Part shown: positions 32,364 through 43,527 of the stretch, in pieces
Position numbering within the stretch: position 1 is the first letter of the stretch
How the letters are laid out: each line of letters starts with the position of its first letter
NCBI GenBank assembly: GCA_029961685.1
Contig: JARWKL010000004.1
Span: 33,090,294-33,154,293, forward strand
DNA length: 64,000 nt
Source: Aristolochia californica
Taxonomy: Eukaryota > Streptophyta > Magnoliopsida > Piperales > Aristolochiaceae
Reading direction: 5' to 3'
Made by a program: the position numbers and the translations under genes
Notes under the pieces: model-generated
What the model was told of the DNA's origin: nothing
What the model saw: the letters and a program-made list of their open reading frames with translations, nothing else
Databases searched by the model: none

Positions 32364-33910
32364 CATTGCTTCTGACAGGTAAGAAACCGATAGGTTGTAA
32401 ATGGGTTTATACTATCAAACATAATCCAGATGGATCTGTTGGTCACCTTAAGGCACACCTCATTGCTAAAGGGTAGACTCAATTTTATGGAGTGGATTAT
32501 GAGGAGACCTTCTCTCCTGTTGCCAAGTTAAATTCGGTAAATAAACCGGTGGGTTGTAAATGAGTTTATATTGCCAAACATAATCTGGATGGGTCCATTG
32601 TTTGCCTTAAGTCCTGCCTCATTGCTAAAGGGTACACTCAATATTATGGAGTGAATTATGAGGAGACCTTCTTTCCTGTTGCCAAGTTAAATTCAATATG
32701 TATCCTATTATCGCTTGCCGCTAACTCTTCATGGTCCGTTTATCAACTCTATGTCAAAAAATACTTTCTTAAATGGTGGTATAAGAGAGAAAATAAGTCC
32801 ATATGCCATTTAAAGAAGTCCTTCTATGGGCTTAAACAGTTGCCTTGGGCCTGGTTTGATAAATTTAGCTAAGCACTACTATAGTTTGGATTTCGTCGGT
32901 GCTCAGTAGATCATTCAATATTTATTAAAGATACCTCAAAAGAAAAGATATTATTGGCTGTGTATGTTGATGATATTGTCTTAATAGTCAATGATGCAAA
33001 TAACATACAAGAAGTAAAAAACATGATATATCATGAATTTAAAACTAACTTGGACTTCTAAATTATTTTTCTAGGCATAGAAGTTCTTTAGTCCAAGTAT
33101 GATATAATATATCTCAGAGGATGTATGTCTTGGACCTTCTTGAAGAAATGGGAATGATGGGGTGCTGCCCAACTGACACACCTATGGATGCGAATATTAA
33201 ATTATTTGCAAGTTCTAAAGAAGATATTGATATTGGCAAATATCAAAGACTTGTGGGGAAACTTATCTACCTCATAGTAACTAGACCAGACATATCGTAT
33301 GCCCTAAGTGTGGTGAGTCAGTACATGCATAAACCACAACGTACCCATTGGAAGCCTTGGAAAGGTTATTACGATACTTAAAAGAAGCCCCAAGAAGAGG
33401 ATTGCTTTATAAGAAAAATGGTTACTTCGACATAGAAGGTTTCTCAGACACAGATTGGGCTGGATCACCTGATGACAGGAAGTCCACTTCTGGATATTGC
33501 ATTATTGTTGGAGGGAACCTGGCTATATGGAGAAGCAAGAAGTAAATTGTGGTTGCGAGATCTAGTGCAGAAGCAGAATAAAGGGCTATGGCTCACATAA
33601 CCAGTGAACTCCTATGGATCAGGTCCCTTCTTATTCAATTAGGATTTTATAAAGGAGGTTCTATGCATTTATATTGTGATAACCAAATAGCTATTCATAT
33701 CACTTCGAATCCGGTCTTCCATGAAAGGACCAAACACATTGAGGTGGATTGCCACTTTATACGGAAGAAATTTCAAGTAGGAATAATCTCCATCAAACAT
33801 GTTTCACCATAAGGGCAAGTAGCAGATATTTTTACTAAACCGGTTATTTCTAAGTCCCTATCTTTTATATGTGGCAAGTTGGGTATTTATGATATCTTTT
33901 CTCCTCCTGT
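32364..33910 (+). pseudogene. Copia-D reverse transcriptase and RNase H
   Basis: It starts LLLTGKKPIGCKWVYTIKHN. The first 159 bp (32384-32542) are tandemly repeated in diverged form at 32543-32701. The reverse transcriptase continues with SSWSVYQLYVKKYFLKW (catalytic region eroded), KKSFYGLKQLPWAWFDKFS and AVYVDDIVLI near 32960. RNase H reads RPDISYALSVVSQYMHKPQ, FDIEGFSDTDWAGSPDDRK, DNQIAIHITSNPVFHERTK to about 33812. The polypurine tract TTTGAGGGGGAG ends at 33921. Stops and indels are frequent. Confidence 0.87.
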
Positions 33911-33921
33911 TTGAGGGGGAG

Positions 33922-34237
33922 TGTGAGAAGATGGAATCAAGCCCACACGTCCAAGGAAGAAAGCCCACACATCCAAGAAGTGACATTTTGATAAATAAGA
34001 AGACTTTTCATAAAGATGGCATGAAGATGTAATCAATTGTAGCCCTAAGGGCACTATAAAAACTATAAATAGAGGCCCTTGGCTAAGAGGTAGAGCATTA
34101 AGTTCTCTCCTCTCTTCTCAAATTCATCCAAACTCTCCTCTCCCTTCTCTTGGAAGTCGATCTCTAAACTCTCTCTCCTTTCTCTCTTCTTATGTTCTTC
34201 TTCTCCTCTCCTCTTTGGCTCAAGATCATTATGCAAG
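33922..34237 (+). repeat. 3' LTR of Copia-D, truncated
   Basis: The LTR starts TGTGAGAAGATGG at the polypurine tract and is related to the Copia-B LTR (it shares the segment TTGTAGCCCTAAGGGCA and the TATAAATAGAGGC box). It is interrupted at 34237 by a solo LTR. The sequence GGAGTCCTAAATT at 34749-34761 resembles the expected continuation (GAGATCCTAAATT). Confidence 0.8.
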
Positions 34238-34747
34238 TATTAGGAATTAGACACCCTAATTCCTAACTAACGAGAGCAATAATAATAAACACGGAAGAAG
34301 GGAAAACACAAGCACAAAAAAAGCACAACAAGATTTCTACAGGTTCACCTCAAGGTGAGACTACGTCTTGTCTTCCATCGCTGCAGTAATCCACTATGAA
34401 GATGAAATAGTTTACAAGAGAAATGGCACACTTACAGGTGTTTCTCTGTAACCTCTCGGGCTGCAACTCGAGATGTTCCTCGGGTTAAGATGATCGTCAA
34501 ACCCTAATAGTGGTGCCCCTCAATTATAAAGAGAAAATTAGGGCAACCGAAATATAAGAGTAAAATTCCCAAATTACCCTTCATGAAATAATAGTTAATA
34601 TATCGTAGACTGGGCGGGGGCGCCACCCCCACACCCCCGGGAGGTAGGCTTCCTGCCCCCCTTCCATCCCTCCACGATGAACTGATAGTGTAGGTAGATC
34701 CACAACCAACTTAGCGTAAGGCGTGAATTAGGCTCCACAACTTAACA
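34238..34747 (-). repeat. Solo LTR of the Copia-C family
   Basis: This 510-bp LTR in reverse orientation runs from TATTAGGAATTAG (consensus TGTTAGG) to CACAACTTAACA. Like the copy at 25327 it has a GC-rich insertion (about 34612-34660). Flanks GCAAG (34233-34237) and the following AGGAG do not give a clean TSD. Neither PBS nor polypurine tract adjoins it. Confidence 0.82.
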
Positions 34748-34761
34748 AGGAGTCCTAAATT

Positions 34762-35302
34762 TGTTGAGGACTCAATAGCTAACCGAGTCATCCAAAGGAG
34801 GCGCATTGAGTCACTGAGTTAATTGCTTTATTTCCATAATGTTTTAAATTCGTTTTTATGCATTATTTAAGTTAAATTGCCACAGGGGCAGAATTGTAAA
34901 ATTAAACCCTAAACTATGTTGGAGTCAACCCTACTTTGTGGGAAAGGGGAATGAGAAAAGGCAAATCTTGAATTAGGTTAAACAGGGTTCAAAGTTCTCC
35001 TTGAAGAGCTCTAGGGTTTGGAGGTCTCCTTGATGAGCTCTAGGTCAAGGTTCCCCCTTGAATCTGAATTTCTTTCTTCTCTCTTTGATTTTCTATTTTA
35101 CATTGCTCTTCACCGAGAGCAAGGAAGGATTTCTTCCTCTTTTTCGAGCTCAACAAGAGGCCTTTAGCCTCTAATCAGTGCACACCAGCAAGAGAGGATT
35201 CCCTTCTCTTTTTTGAGCAAATCTAGAGGCTTTCACAGCCTCCAGACCGAGAGCAACAAGAGAGGATCCTCTCTCTTATTTCAAAGCAAAAGTAGAGGCT
35301 TT
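34762..35302 (+). repeat. Truncated LTR related to the Gypsy-H family
   Basis: It starts TGTTGAGGACTCAATAGC like the plus-oriented form of the Gypsy-H LTR and the solo LTR at 19714. It contains several AG-rich repeats around the phrase GAGCAAGAGAGGATTC-type (35130-35290). It ends abruptly at a TRIM piece. No internal sequence is attached. Confidence 0.65.
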
Positions 35303-35325
35303 TGTTATGCACCTAGCCAATACTA

Positions 35326-35784
35326 TGTTATGGACTCCATAGCATCACGAGTTATCCATAGGCATAGGAATTAAATTATGTCAATTTACTTTTCATGTAA
35401 TTTCAATTCGGTTTGGTTTACTTTATTTGGTTTGGTTTACTTTGTGTTGGTTCAGTGTAACATGGCGTGAACCACTTGACCTATGGGTCATCTTGTATTT
35501 TCGTCCTCAACCCTATTTAGGAGGACGTGAAGGAAAAGAGAGGCAAGTATTGAGAAAATTATATTTTACAGGTCTGATTCTCCCTCAGAGGTCAAGGTCG
35601 GATTCTCCCTTTGAGGTCCAAGGTTGAGCTTCCTCCAAAGCTCCTTCGTTCTAATTGAATTCCACCATTACTCGTTCAAGAAAGAAGAATTCTCTTCCAA
35701 CGTCAAGATCATCCATGGAGGGAAGAGAGGAAAGAAGGGTGACTCGATCCATGGCAAGGGAAGAACCTAACATCTTGGTATCAG
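35326..35784 (+). repeat. 5' LTR and PBS of Gypsy-E, carrying the start of gag
   Basis: A reading frame opens at ATG 35715 inside the LTR (ERRVTRSMAREEPNI), crosses the LTR end at 35772, reads the PBS as LVSDRS and continues into gag until a TAG at 35829-35831. After that stop the same frame continues as the 566-codon gag frame. The LTR has a likely TATA-less promoter; no clear box is seen. Confidence 0.88.
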
Positions 35785-35834
35785 ACAGGTCCACCCTTGG
35801 GGATTCCTCTTCCCCTGACAATTTGAGATAGTTA

Positions 35835-37535
35835 GTGGAAGATACTAGGCAGAGGACAGATAACCAGGCTCATGCCTTGGAAGAGGTGCGTCAAACAACC
35901 TCTGATTTGCGTGAGGCAATAAAATCAATGGATGCTGCCATCCAAGCTCTCCTCCGGCGACAAGAGGACCATGATACACGAGCCCAACCTCCAGCTGCCT
36001 ACTCTCCACCGGCCGACCACCATCCATTCCACCCACCACCTCCCCCACAACCACCAATGTGTCAACACCATCCCCATCTAGGGCCTGCCGTTCAAGGACC
36101 AAACACTGTGCCCAGGTATTTAAAACTTGACTTTCCTACGTATGATGGATTTAAGGACCCTTTGATTTGGTTATCCAAGTGTGATCAGTTCTTTTACCAT
36201 CAAAAAACACTTGCGGATCAGAAAGTGCATTTGGCCGCCTACCACATGCTCAATGAAGCGCTTCTATGGTACCACCAATTCCGAAATGACCAAGTGCTTC
36301 AGGATTGGGCAACTTGTAGACAGTCTTGCATGATGAGATTTGGTCCTCCAACTAGTAGCAATCCATTGGGAGAATTAATCAATTACAAACAAACTGGAAC
36401 ACTAGAGGTGTACCAAAAGACCTTCCAGGAAAGGTTAGCCCGAGCAAACCAGTTTGTTAGCCACACACAGTATGTTCATATTTTTACTGCTGGTTTGAAA
36501 GAAGCTCTGTGTTTAGAAGTTGAATTACATGCTCCTACAGATTTAGACCACACTATGAATTTAGCCAGGGCAATTGAGTACAAGCAGTGTGTTCTAAAGG
36601 AGTCACTGGTCAGAAAACCAGCTTGGCCAGGGAGGCACAATGACTCAGCGCCAAACCCTTCCTTTGACCCTCCAAGATTAAGAGATAGTGCAGCCCCACG
36701 CCCAGACATCTCTAATTCGGCTCCACCTGCTCCTTACTTCAAAAAACTGACTAGACAGGAAATGGACCAGATAAAGGCCAAGGGCCTCTATTTTAACTGC
36801 GATGAACAGTATGTCATTGGACACCACTGCAAACGATTATTCAGTGTATGTCTGTGGGAGGATGGAGAAGAAATATCACCAGAGGAGGAAATTGTGGAAA
36901 CTGACCAAGAAGATCCAGAGATTTCCCTTCATGCTATGACTGGTCTACGCAGTGCCAGCACAATGCAGGTTAAAGCCCAATTACATCATTTACAGTTACT
37001 GGCTTTAGTTGACTCGGGTAGTACACATAATTTCATCAGTCAGCAGGCGGCAAAACAACTTGGGCTAGTAGTACAACAACAGACTGGTCTTTCTGTATCA
37101 GTAGCCAATGGGGCTAAAATTACTAGTGTAGGCATATCACCAGTCACACACTTTGATATTGAGGGATATGCATTTGTTTCAGATTTTCTGGTGATTCCAC
37201 TATCAGGATTCGATTTGGTGCTAGGAATTAAATGGCTACAATTGATGGGACCAATATTATGGGATTTCCAAGCTCTAACCTTGTCTTTTATAGAGGACCA
37301 ACATCAGATTATATTGCATGGCACACAAGCACCACTCACCTGCGCACTACAGGTTGCCCAGGTCCAGTCCACCAACACATGTAAGTTATCTCACTTACTT
37401 ACAAAATTTGAAGATATCTTTCAGGACCCTACTGCCTTATCGCCACTTAGGCACTGTGATCACTGTATCCGTTTGAAAATGGGTACCGAGCCGGTAGTGG
37501 TGCGTCCATATCGTTACCCTCTTATAGAAGGATGA
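35835..37535 (+). CDS. gag: Gypsy-E gag and protease (566 aa)
   Basis: This encodes the structural polyprotein and aspartic protease. The N-terminal coiled segment [18 protein letters not shown] and a proline/histidine-rich linker (about residues 55-88) precede the capsid domain, [20 protein letters not shown] through [20 protein letters not shown] and [12 protein letters not shown]. The zinc knuckle is decayed: [17 protein letters not shown] lacks one Cys. The protease active site is [16 protein letters not shown] (about residue 395), followed by the flap and [11 protein letters not shown]. The frame ends in the linker to reverse transcriptase by a one-base shift near 37530. The true start is probably upstream in the LTR at 35715. 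Confidence 0.9.
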   Translation: MEDTRQRTDNQAHALEEVRQTTSDLREAIKSMDAAIQALLRRQEDHDTRAQPPAAYSPPADHHPFHPPPPPQPPMCQHHPHLGPAVQGPNTVPRYLKLDFPTYDGFKDPLIWLSKCDQFFYHQKTLADQKVHLAAYHMLNEALLWYHQFRNDQVLQDWATCRQSCMMRFGPPTSSNPLGELINYKQTGTLEVYQKTFQERLARANQFVSHTQYVHIFTAGLKEALCLEVELHAPTDLDHTMNLARAIEYKQCVLKESLVRKPAWPGRHNDSAPNPSFDPPRLRDSAAPRPDISNSAPPAPYFKKLTRQEMDQIKAKGLYFNCDEQYVIGHHCKRLFSVCLWEDGEEISPEEEIVETDQEDPEISLHAMTGLRSASTMQVKAQLHHLQLLALVDSGSTHNFISQQAAKQLGLVVQQQTGLSVSVANGAKITSVGISPVTHFDIEGYAFVSDFLVIPLSGFDLVLGIKWLQLMGPILWDFQALTLSFIEDQHQIILHGTQAPLTCALQVAQVQSTNTCKLSHLLTKFEDIFQDPTALSPLRHCDHCIRLKMGTEPVVVRPYRYPLIEG

Positions 37536-37539
37536 GATT

Positions 37540-38760
37540 GAAAGGCAGTGCCAGCAGATGTTAGCACAGGGTATTATTCAGCCCAGTAGCTCTCCTTTTT
37601 CGTCACCGGTATTACTAGTCTGCAAGCATGATAAGTCATGGAGGTTCTGTGTGGATTACCGACAACTCAATGCCCATACGATTAAAGATAAATATCCCAT
37701 TCCAGTGGTGGACGGGCTGTTAGACGAGCTACATGGAGCTACTATTTTTACTAAACTTGATTTGAAATCTGGCTATCATCAAATCTGAGTTCATCCATCA
37801 GATGTGGAGAAAACAGCGTTCCGCACACATCACGGCCATTTTGAATTCCTCGTAATGCCATTTGGTTTGTCAAATGCGCCTTCCACCTTCCAGACCCTCA
37901 TGAATGTGGTATTTTCTTCTCTCTTGAGAAAATTTGTATTGGTATTTTTTGACGATATTTTGGTCGATAGCAACAGCTGGGAAGAACATCTTCAGCACCT
38001 TCACCAAGTATTTTCTCTTATACCTTCACATCATTTGGTTTTAAATCGGTCAAAATGTTCTATGGGCACATCAGAAGTGGCATATTTGGGCCACGTTATT
38101 TCAGCATCGGGGGTGAAGGTAGACCAGAGTAAGATACAGGCGGTAACAGATTGGCCTATTCCTACATCTATTACAGCCTTAAGAGGATTTTTGGGCTTAG
38201 CTGGATATTATAGAAAATTTATTCGTAGCTATGGCCAGCTTGCAGCTCCGCTCAACAATCTCCTCAAGAAAAATGCTTTTACCTGATCAGAGACAACAAC
38301 TCATTCCTTTCAGCAATTGAAAGACGCCCTATCATCAGCCCCAGTTTTGCAGATCCCCGACTTTGAGGAGTCCTTTGTAGTGGAATGTGATGCTTCGGGG
38401 GGCGGTATTGGCGCAGTGTTGCACCAACAGGGCCCCCCGATTGCTTATTTTAGCCGTCAACTGGGTCAACACCACCACAAGTTGGCAGCTTATGAGAGGG
38501 AATTGATCGGATTGGCGAAAGCAATACAGCATTGGCGCCCTTATCTATGGGGACGTTCTTTTTTGATTCGCACTGATCATTGCAGCCTCAAGTATCTTCT
38601 TGAGCAGTGTCTCACTACTTCACCACAACAACATTGGTTAAGTAGGCTTATGGGGTTTGACTTTTCTGTCGAGTATAAACCGGAAGTTTGAATGTAGGGG
38701 CTGATGCCTTATCTCGCCGGGACGTTCCAGAGCCGCAATTAAACGCCATCAGTCAGCCCA
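37540..38760 (+). pseudogene. pol: Gypsy-E reverse transcriptase and RNase H
   Basis: Reverse transcriptase reads [53 protein letters not shown], then after one stop [20 protein letters not shown]. The catalytic box is VFFDDILV, with Phe at the position usually occupied by Tyr or Leu, as in many chromoviruses. Then come KCSMGTSEVAYLGHVIS and ALRGFLGLAGYYRKFIRSYG. RNase H follows another stop: FVVECDASGGGIGAVL, YERELIGLAKAIQHWRPYLW, LIRTDHCSLKYLL. Three in-frame stops (about 37785, 38284, 38690) disable it. Confidence 0.92.
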
Positions 38761-40180
38761 GAGCTCTCTTGTTGGATTCTGTACGGGAAGAGGCACAACA
38801 GTGCCCAGATATTATCTCCTTATGCCAGGATATCCAGTAGGGGACAGCGACACCACATTGGATGGTTCAGGACAATCTCGTCCTCTACAAAAACAGAATT
38901 TTTCTACACCACACATCCCCTCTGATTAATAGCATTTTAACCTCCTTCCATGATAGTACACATGAGGGCCGACAGAAAACATATTTTCGGATCAGTAGGG
39001 AATTTTATTGGAGAGGCATGAAGCGTAGTATTGCTGATTATGTGGCGGCTTGTTAGACTTGTCAACGGAATAAAGCTGAAACATTAAGTCCAGCGGGGTT
39101 GCTCCAACCACTTCAGCTTCTGTCACAGGTCTGGTCTGATATTTCTATGGACTTCATAGATGGACTTCCCTCTTCATCGGGTAAATCTGTTATCTTTGTA
39201 GTGGTGGATCATTTCTCTAAATATGGGCATTTCATTCCTCTGGCGCATCCTTACACTGCAACTCAGGTCGCTTAACTTTTTATGGATAACATTGTCCGCT
39301 TACATGGGATGCCTAATTCAATTAACAGTGATAGGGATGCAATCTTTACAAGTACCTTTTGGAAAAAAACTCTTCAAGTTACAGGGCACAATATTAGCCT
39401 TTTCTTCAGCCTACCATCCACAGACTGATGGTCAGACATAGGTCGTCAACAGAACCATTGAAATGTATCTCCGCTGTTTCGTGGGGGACTCACCTAAGAG
39501 GTGGGTTAAGTGGCTCACCTGGGCTGAGTTCTGTTACAACACCTCCTATCACAGCGCACTCGGCACAACCCCATTCAAGGTGGTATATGGTAGAGAACCT
39601 CCCCGTCTTTTAGCCTATGAACCAGGGCCTCTAAAATCGCCACTTTGGACCAAGCATTAGCTGAAAGAGACACATTCATCACTGAGGTGCGCACTCATCT
39701 ACAGGAGGCACAACATTCTATGAAAAAATATTATGACAAGAAGCACCGGGAAGTCTTCTTTTCTCCTGGAGATTATGTTTGGTTGCGTCTCCAACACTAC
39801 AGGCAGCTGTCATTGACAGCCTCCAAACGTCACAAGCTCTCTCCAAAATATTATAGTCCCTTTCAGGTGATGGACAGCATTGGGACAATGGCCTACAGAT
39901 TGCAGCTTCCGTTAGAGGCCAGAATTCATAACGTCTTTCATGTTTCACAATTAAAGGCCTTCCAAGGTGATTCGCCTTTGCTTCACACCCCGCTGCCCCC
40001 ACTCCATGAGGGACGTGTACTTTTTACCCTGGCATAGGTATTACAAACTCGCCGTATTCAGGGTGATTGGGAGATCTTAGTGCAATGGGCAGATGCTGAC
40101 CCCAGCGACACAATATGGGAGCCATTAGCGGTGTTTCGCACCCTCTACCCATACTTTGAGCTTGAGGACAAGTTCTTTCT
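38761..40180 (+). pseudogene. pol: Gypsy-E integrase and chromodomain
   Basis: The HHCC zinc region reads FHDSTHEGRQKTYFRISREF with [12 protein letters not shown] after a stop. The core has [20 protein letters not shown] (first Asp), then NSDRDAIFTSTFW (second Asp), and a frameshifted glutamate helix near 39420-39445. The C-terminal part (39645-40037) reads YYDKKHREVFFSPGDYVWLR and IHNVFHVSQLKAF, then a chromodomain-like ILVQWADADPSDTIWEPL near 40075-40130, ending FELEDKFFLQ at the polypurine tract. Chromodomains can direct insertion to chromatin marks in known chromoviruses. Confidence 0.9.
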
Positions 40181-40201
40181 CCAGGGGGGGGGGGGGGGTG
40201 A

Positions 40202-40648
40202 TGTTATGGACTCCATAGCATCACGAGTTATCCATAGGCATAGGAATTAAATTATGTCAATTTAATTTTCATGTAATCTCAATTCGGTTTGGTTTACTTT
40301 ATTTGGTTTGGTTTACTTTGGGTTGGTTCAGTGTAATGTGGCGTGAACCACTTGACCTATGGGTCATCTTGTATTTTCGTCCTCAACCCTATTTAGGGGG
40401 ACGTGAAGGAAAAGAGAGGCAAGTATTGAGAAAATTATATTTTACAGGTTTGATTCTCCCTCAGAGGTCAAGGTCGGATTCTCCCTTTGAGGTCCAAGGT
40501 TGAGCTTCCTCCAAAGCTCCTTCGTTCTAATTGAGTTCCACCATTACTCGTTCAAGAAACAAGAATTCTCTTCCAATGTCAAGATTATCCATGGAGGGAA
40601 GAAAGGAAAGAAGGGTGACTCGATCCATGGCAAGGGAAGAACCTAACA
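40202..40648 (+). repeat. 3' LTR of Gypsy-E, carrying the end of the polyprotein
   Basis: The polyprotein frame passes the 15-G run in frame and enters the LTR as DVMDSIASRVIHRHRN before its stop near 40250. The same tail motif is encoded at the start of the Gypsy-G and Gypsy-H LTRs. Confidence 0.85.
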
Positions 40649-40712
40649 TACTACCCAAAAGACCGGCCTATTAGGCGCGAAAGACATAAGTACTTAACCC
40701 AGGACCATAACA

Positions 40713-42136
40713 TAATGTTGTGGGATGGTCTTCTTGTGCATCAGTAATAAGGGCTTGATTAGCCCTAATCGATTTTGACTTGTCATTAGCCTTATAGCAT
40801 ATTTTTTTATAGTGGCCATATTTGCCACAGTAGGTGCATGCCCTGTAACGGCACTGATCTATAGTATAGCCAGGAAATTTACAATGAGTACACTTATTAT
40901 CATCTGTTCTGCCAGCACTATTCCTTCCACCTCTTCCTCTACCCCCTCTATAACCTCTTCCTCGGCCTCGGCCGCGGTTAGAGGACAATCCTCTATGATC
41001 AGAACACATGGGGGATGACATATCGGTAGTGGAGGAAGAAGTTTCTGGAATTTGAAGTAATGTTGCACACACATCATCAAACTTTGGGATAGTAGAAGCA
41101 CTCAATAGTTGACTCTTGGCAATCTCACGATGAGGTTTAGCATTTGCAAGACAAATAGCAGTAATTAAGGCCTCCTTTTGTTTATCTTGGATATAAATAT
41201 TAGTGGTGGAGGGCTGTGATAACTTCCACTCTTGAAGAAAGCCTCTAAACCGTGCCAAGTACTCATGAATATTTTCTCCTTGTTTAGTATTCAACATTCT
41301 CTAGAGAATATCATAGGATCTAGGCAGTGTATCATGGCATGAATATAGTTTCGTACATGTCTCCCAAAATTTTTTAGCAGTGTCAAGATGAATAACATTA
41401 CTAGAGATATGTTATTCCATGATATTTATTAGCCAACCAATTACCAAAGTATCATGCTTCAGCCATTTCATATAAAAAATATCATCTTCATCAACAGGTG
41501 GTCCTTGGGTAGTGAGGTGACCAAGGAGGTCTTTGGTTATGTGAAACCTCCTAACTGAGGTAGACCAACTCATAAAATTTGATACCCATGTAAGAGTATG
41601 GTGGCGATTCTCAGTATATCACCTTTTATATTCATATTATCATCAGCCATGATTGGGTGTTCTTCAAAAAACTTCAAATTATAACACCAAGTAGCACTTC
41701 TTCAATCAACTCGGTATATGTAAATATAGCATCAATGCTAAATTATAATTTTTTTTTTACAAAAACACTCACATGAGGCTCGATATAAATCTTCTATATT
41801 AGGGAACTCTTATCCCACGAAAAAAAAATTCAATAATTTGAGTATGGACTAGTCTCGACAAACAAAATTTCCAAACCGATAGAACTATTTTGATAGCTCC
41901 TTCTAGATAGAGGGGCACGCATATCCAAAACATAATAAGATGAAAGTATTCACATATTCATCCTTGAATCATCATCTAAATTTGAGAATCAGTAGCATTA
42001 AAAAAATAAATTTTGAACACTTATCTCTTGGCTAGTGTTCTTCCTTCATACAAGATCCTTCTTTGAGTAGTATTGATCATCACTTCTCTAGAGCATTCCT
42101 TTGTCGAGGGATCCTAAATATGTTGCTCTGATACCA
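40713..42136 (-). pseudogene. Copia-F PBS, leader and gag, 3'-truncated
   Basis: The PBS complement GCTCTGATACCA (42125-42136) adjoins the LTR. The leader (about 41660-42124) has nothing recognisable. Gag starts MADDN near 41652, is broken, and is well read at 40671-41297: LNTKQGENIHEYLARFRGFL, KPHREIAKSQLLSAS, a Gly/Arg box (NRGRGRGRGYRGGRGRGG) and two knuckle-like segments including CTYCGKYGHYKKIC, an intact CCHC. The element is cut at 40713 by TRIM debris, so pol is absent. Confidence 0.85.
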
Positions 42137-42765
42137 TGTTGAATTTAGGATCCCTTTTCCATGATCATGAACAAGAGAACTAAGAAAGAAAAAAAAAGAA
42201 AAGGGAAGGAAAGCTCTCAGGTAGAGAGAAGAAAACAATAAAAGAGAAGAGGAGGTTGTGCCAAGTGTTGGAAGATGGGCTCAAGCCCACGAGCTCAAGA
42301 CAAGAAGCCCACACGTCAAAGGAGTGGCATATCTGTAAAATATGGTACTTTCCATAAAGATGGCATAGAAGTGTAAATATGTGTTCCTTTTATGTCTTTT
42401 GTTTTATCAAGTTGTAGCCCTAAGGGTATTGTAACTATAAATAAAGACATTGGCGAAGAGGTAGGGCACTGAAGCACTCTCCTCTCTATCCACAAATTCG
42501 TCCAACCCTCATTTTTCTTTTTGATGCAACCCTCTTCTCCCTTAATCCAAACTCTCTTCTTCCACGTTCTTCTTCTTCTCTTCTCCTTCTCTTCTTCTTC
42601 TTCTTCTTCTTCTTCTTCTTCTTCTTCTTCTTCTTCTTCTTCTTCTTCTTTCTTGTTGATCTAAAGTTCCTTTCATGAGATCCTAAATTCTACACCAAGC
42701 AAGAGAGGGAGAGAGAGAATCAACTCGGGATTGAATGTGTGACTTGATTAATTCCGAATTACAAT
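42137..42765 (-). repeat. Copia-F 5' LTR, PBS-proximal part
   Basis: Reverse complement of the right part of the Copia-L LTR (7330-7612), from TGTTGAATTTAGGATCCC. It is interrupted by a solo Copia-B-type LTR (42266-42694) and ends at 42764/42765, where Gypsy-G begins. The remainder of this LTR is at 61240-61657. Confidence 0.87.
42266..42694 (+). repeat. Solo LTR of the Copia-B family with an expanded (CTT)n tract
   Basis: This 429-bp LTR starts TGTTGGAAGATGGG and ends AAATTCTACA with the perfect TSD CCAAG (42261-42265 and 42695-42699). It has both intact LTR ends, so it gives the family consensus. A CTT/TTC microsatellite of about 60 bp (around 42592-42650) is longer than in either Copia-B LTR. 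Confidence 0.93.
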
Positions 42766-43527
42766 ATGGACTCCATAGCATCCCGAATAATAAGCAGACG
42801 CAAGAGTTAATTTATGTAATTTCCTTTTAATGTGTTTAAGTGGTTTACTTGTAATTTTGTTATAACGTATGCCCCTAGGTTTGGGCTTGATGTTTTGTAT
42901 CCCTATTCCTTTTTATGGAGGAGAACAGCCAGGAATGGAGTAAGCATTGAAGTTGAATTAGAATAGAAGGTCGGATTCTCCCTCTTTGAGGTCTAGGGTT
43001 GATCCTCCTTTAAGGCTACTTCCATCCCAAGCAATTGGGTGTAGCAAGCACAAGAAATTCTTCTCTTCATCACTCGACAATCTGGAGGAAAGAGGAGAAT
43101 GTAGGGTGACGAGATCCATGGCAAGGGAAGATCCTAACATCGTGGTATCAGATAGGATCACCCTTGGTGAGTCCTCTTCCCAGGAAGATTTGCGTTATAT
43201 AGTTAAGGAGTTGCATCATAGCGCTGAGGACAATCAAACTCGAACTAAAGGACTTCAATCGGCAATGTCCGCCATCAATGACACCCTTTAACACTTACTT
43301 TGGAAAGTGGAGGATGGTTTTGCTCATGGTCCTATGCCACCGGGCGGTTCCACACTTCCTGCCATGGCCCAACCTCCCCACCTGCCCCCACTTCCACCAC
43401 ATCGCCGCCACCCACCCACTACTGCCATGAGACCTTCTACGCCAGGCCACAATACGGTGCCCAGGTATGCCAAGCTCAACTTTTCTATGTATGAAGGGTC
43501 TATGGATCCCTTGATCTGGTTACACCG
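42765..43527 (+). pseudogene. Gypsy-G 5' LTR, PBS and gag start
   Basis: The LTR ends at 43139. A frame from 42986 runs CRVTRSMAREDPNIVVSDRI across the LTR end and PBS, so gag begins in the LTR as in Gypsy-E. It continues LGESSSQEDLRYIVKELHHS and stops at 43291. A second frame (43307-43591) carries the proline/histidine-rich linker and NTVPRYAKLNFSMYEGSMDP, the start of the capsid domain, and is cut at 43527 by element Q. Confidence 0.85.

Larger units (their letters stand above)
35326..40648 (+). mobile_element. Gypsy-E, full-length Ty3/Gypsy chromovirus-type element
   Basis: This 5.3-kb element has 447-bp LTRs (35326-35772 and 40202-40648) differing at about a dozen positions by eye, TSD TACTA (35321-35325 and 40649-40653), PBS TGGTATCAG (35776-35784) and a 15-G polypurine run before the 3' LTR. 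The order gag, protease, reverse transcriptase, RNase H, integrase, chromodomain is that of Gypsy. Only a few stops and frameshifts are present, so it is the youngest and best-preserved autonomous-type element here, though not intact. Confidence 0.95.
35303..40712 (-). repeat. TRIM LTR split by Gypsy-E
   Basis: A minus-oriented TRIM LTR begins TGTTATGCACCTAGCCAATACTA at 35303-35325 and resumes after Gypsy-E at 40654, ending GGACCATAACA at 40712. The duplicated TACTA (35321-35325 and 40649-40653) is the Gypsy-E TSD and falls in the middle of the TRIM repeat. The TRIM LTR itself has no matching TSD and separates unrelated neighbours, so it marks an older rearrangement. Confidence 0.85.

Noticed and set aside
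34238..34747. Clean TSD for the solo Copia-C LTR
   Set aside because: Flanks GCAAG and AGGAG do not match unless the LTR end is moved off the conserved CA, so I do not claim one.
35845..36102. Minus-strand ORFs opposite Gypsy-E gag and similar antisense frames throughout
   Set aside because: They mirror coding sequence on the other strand and show no motif of their own.
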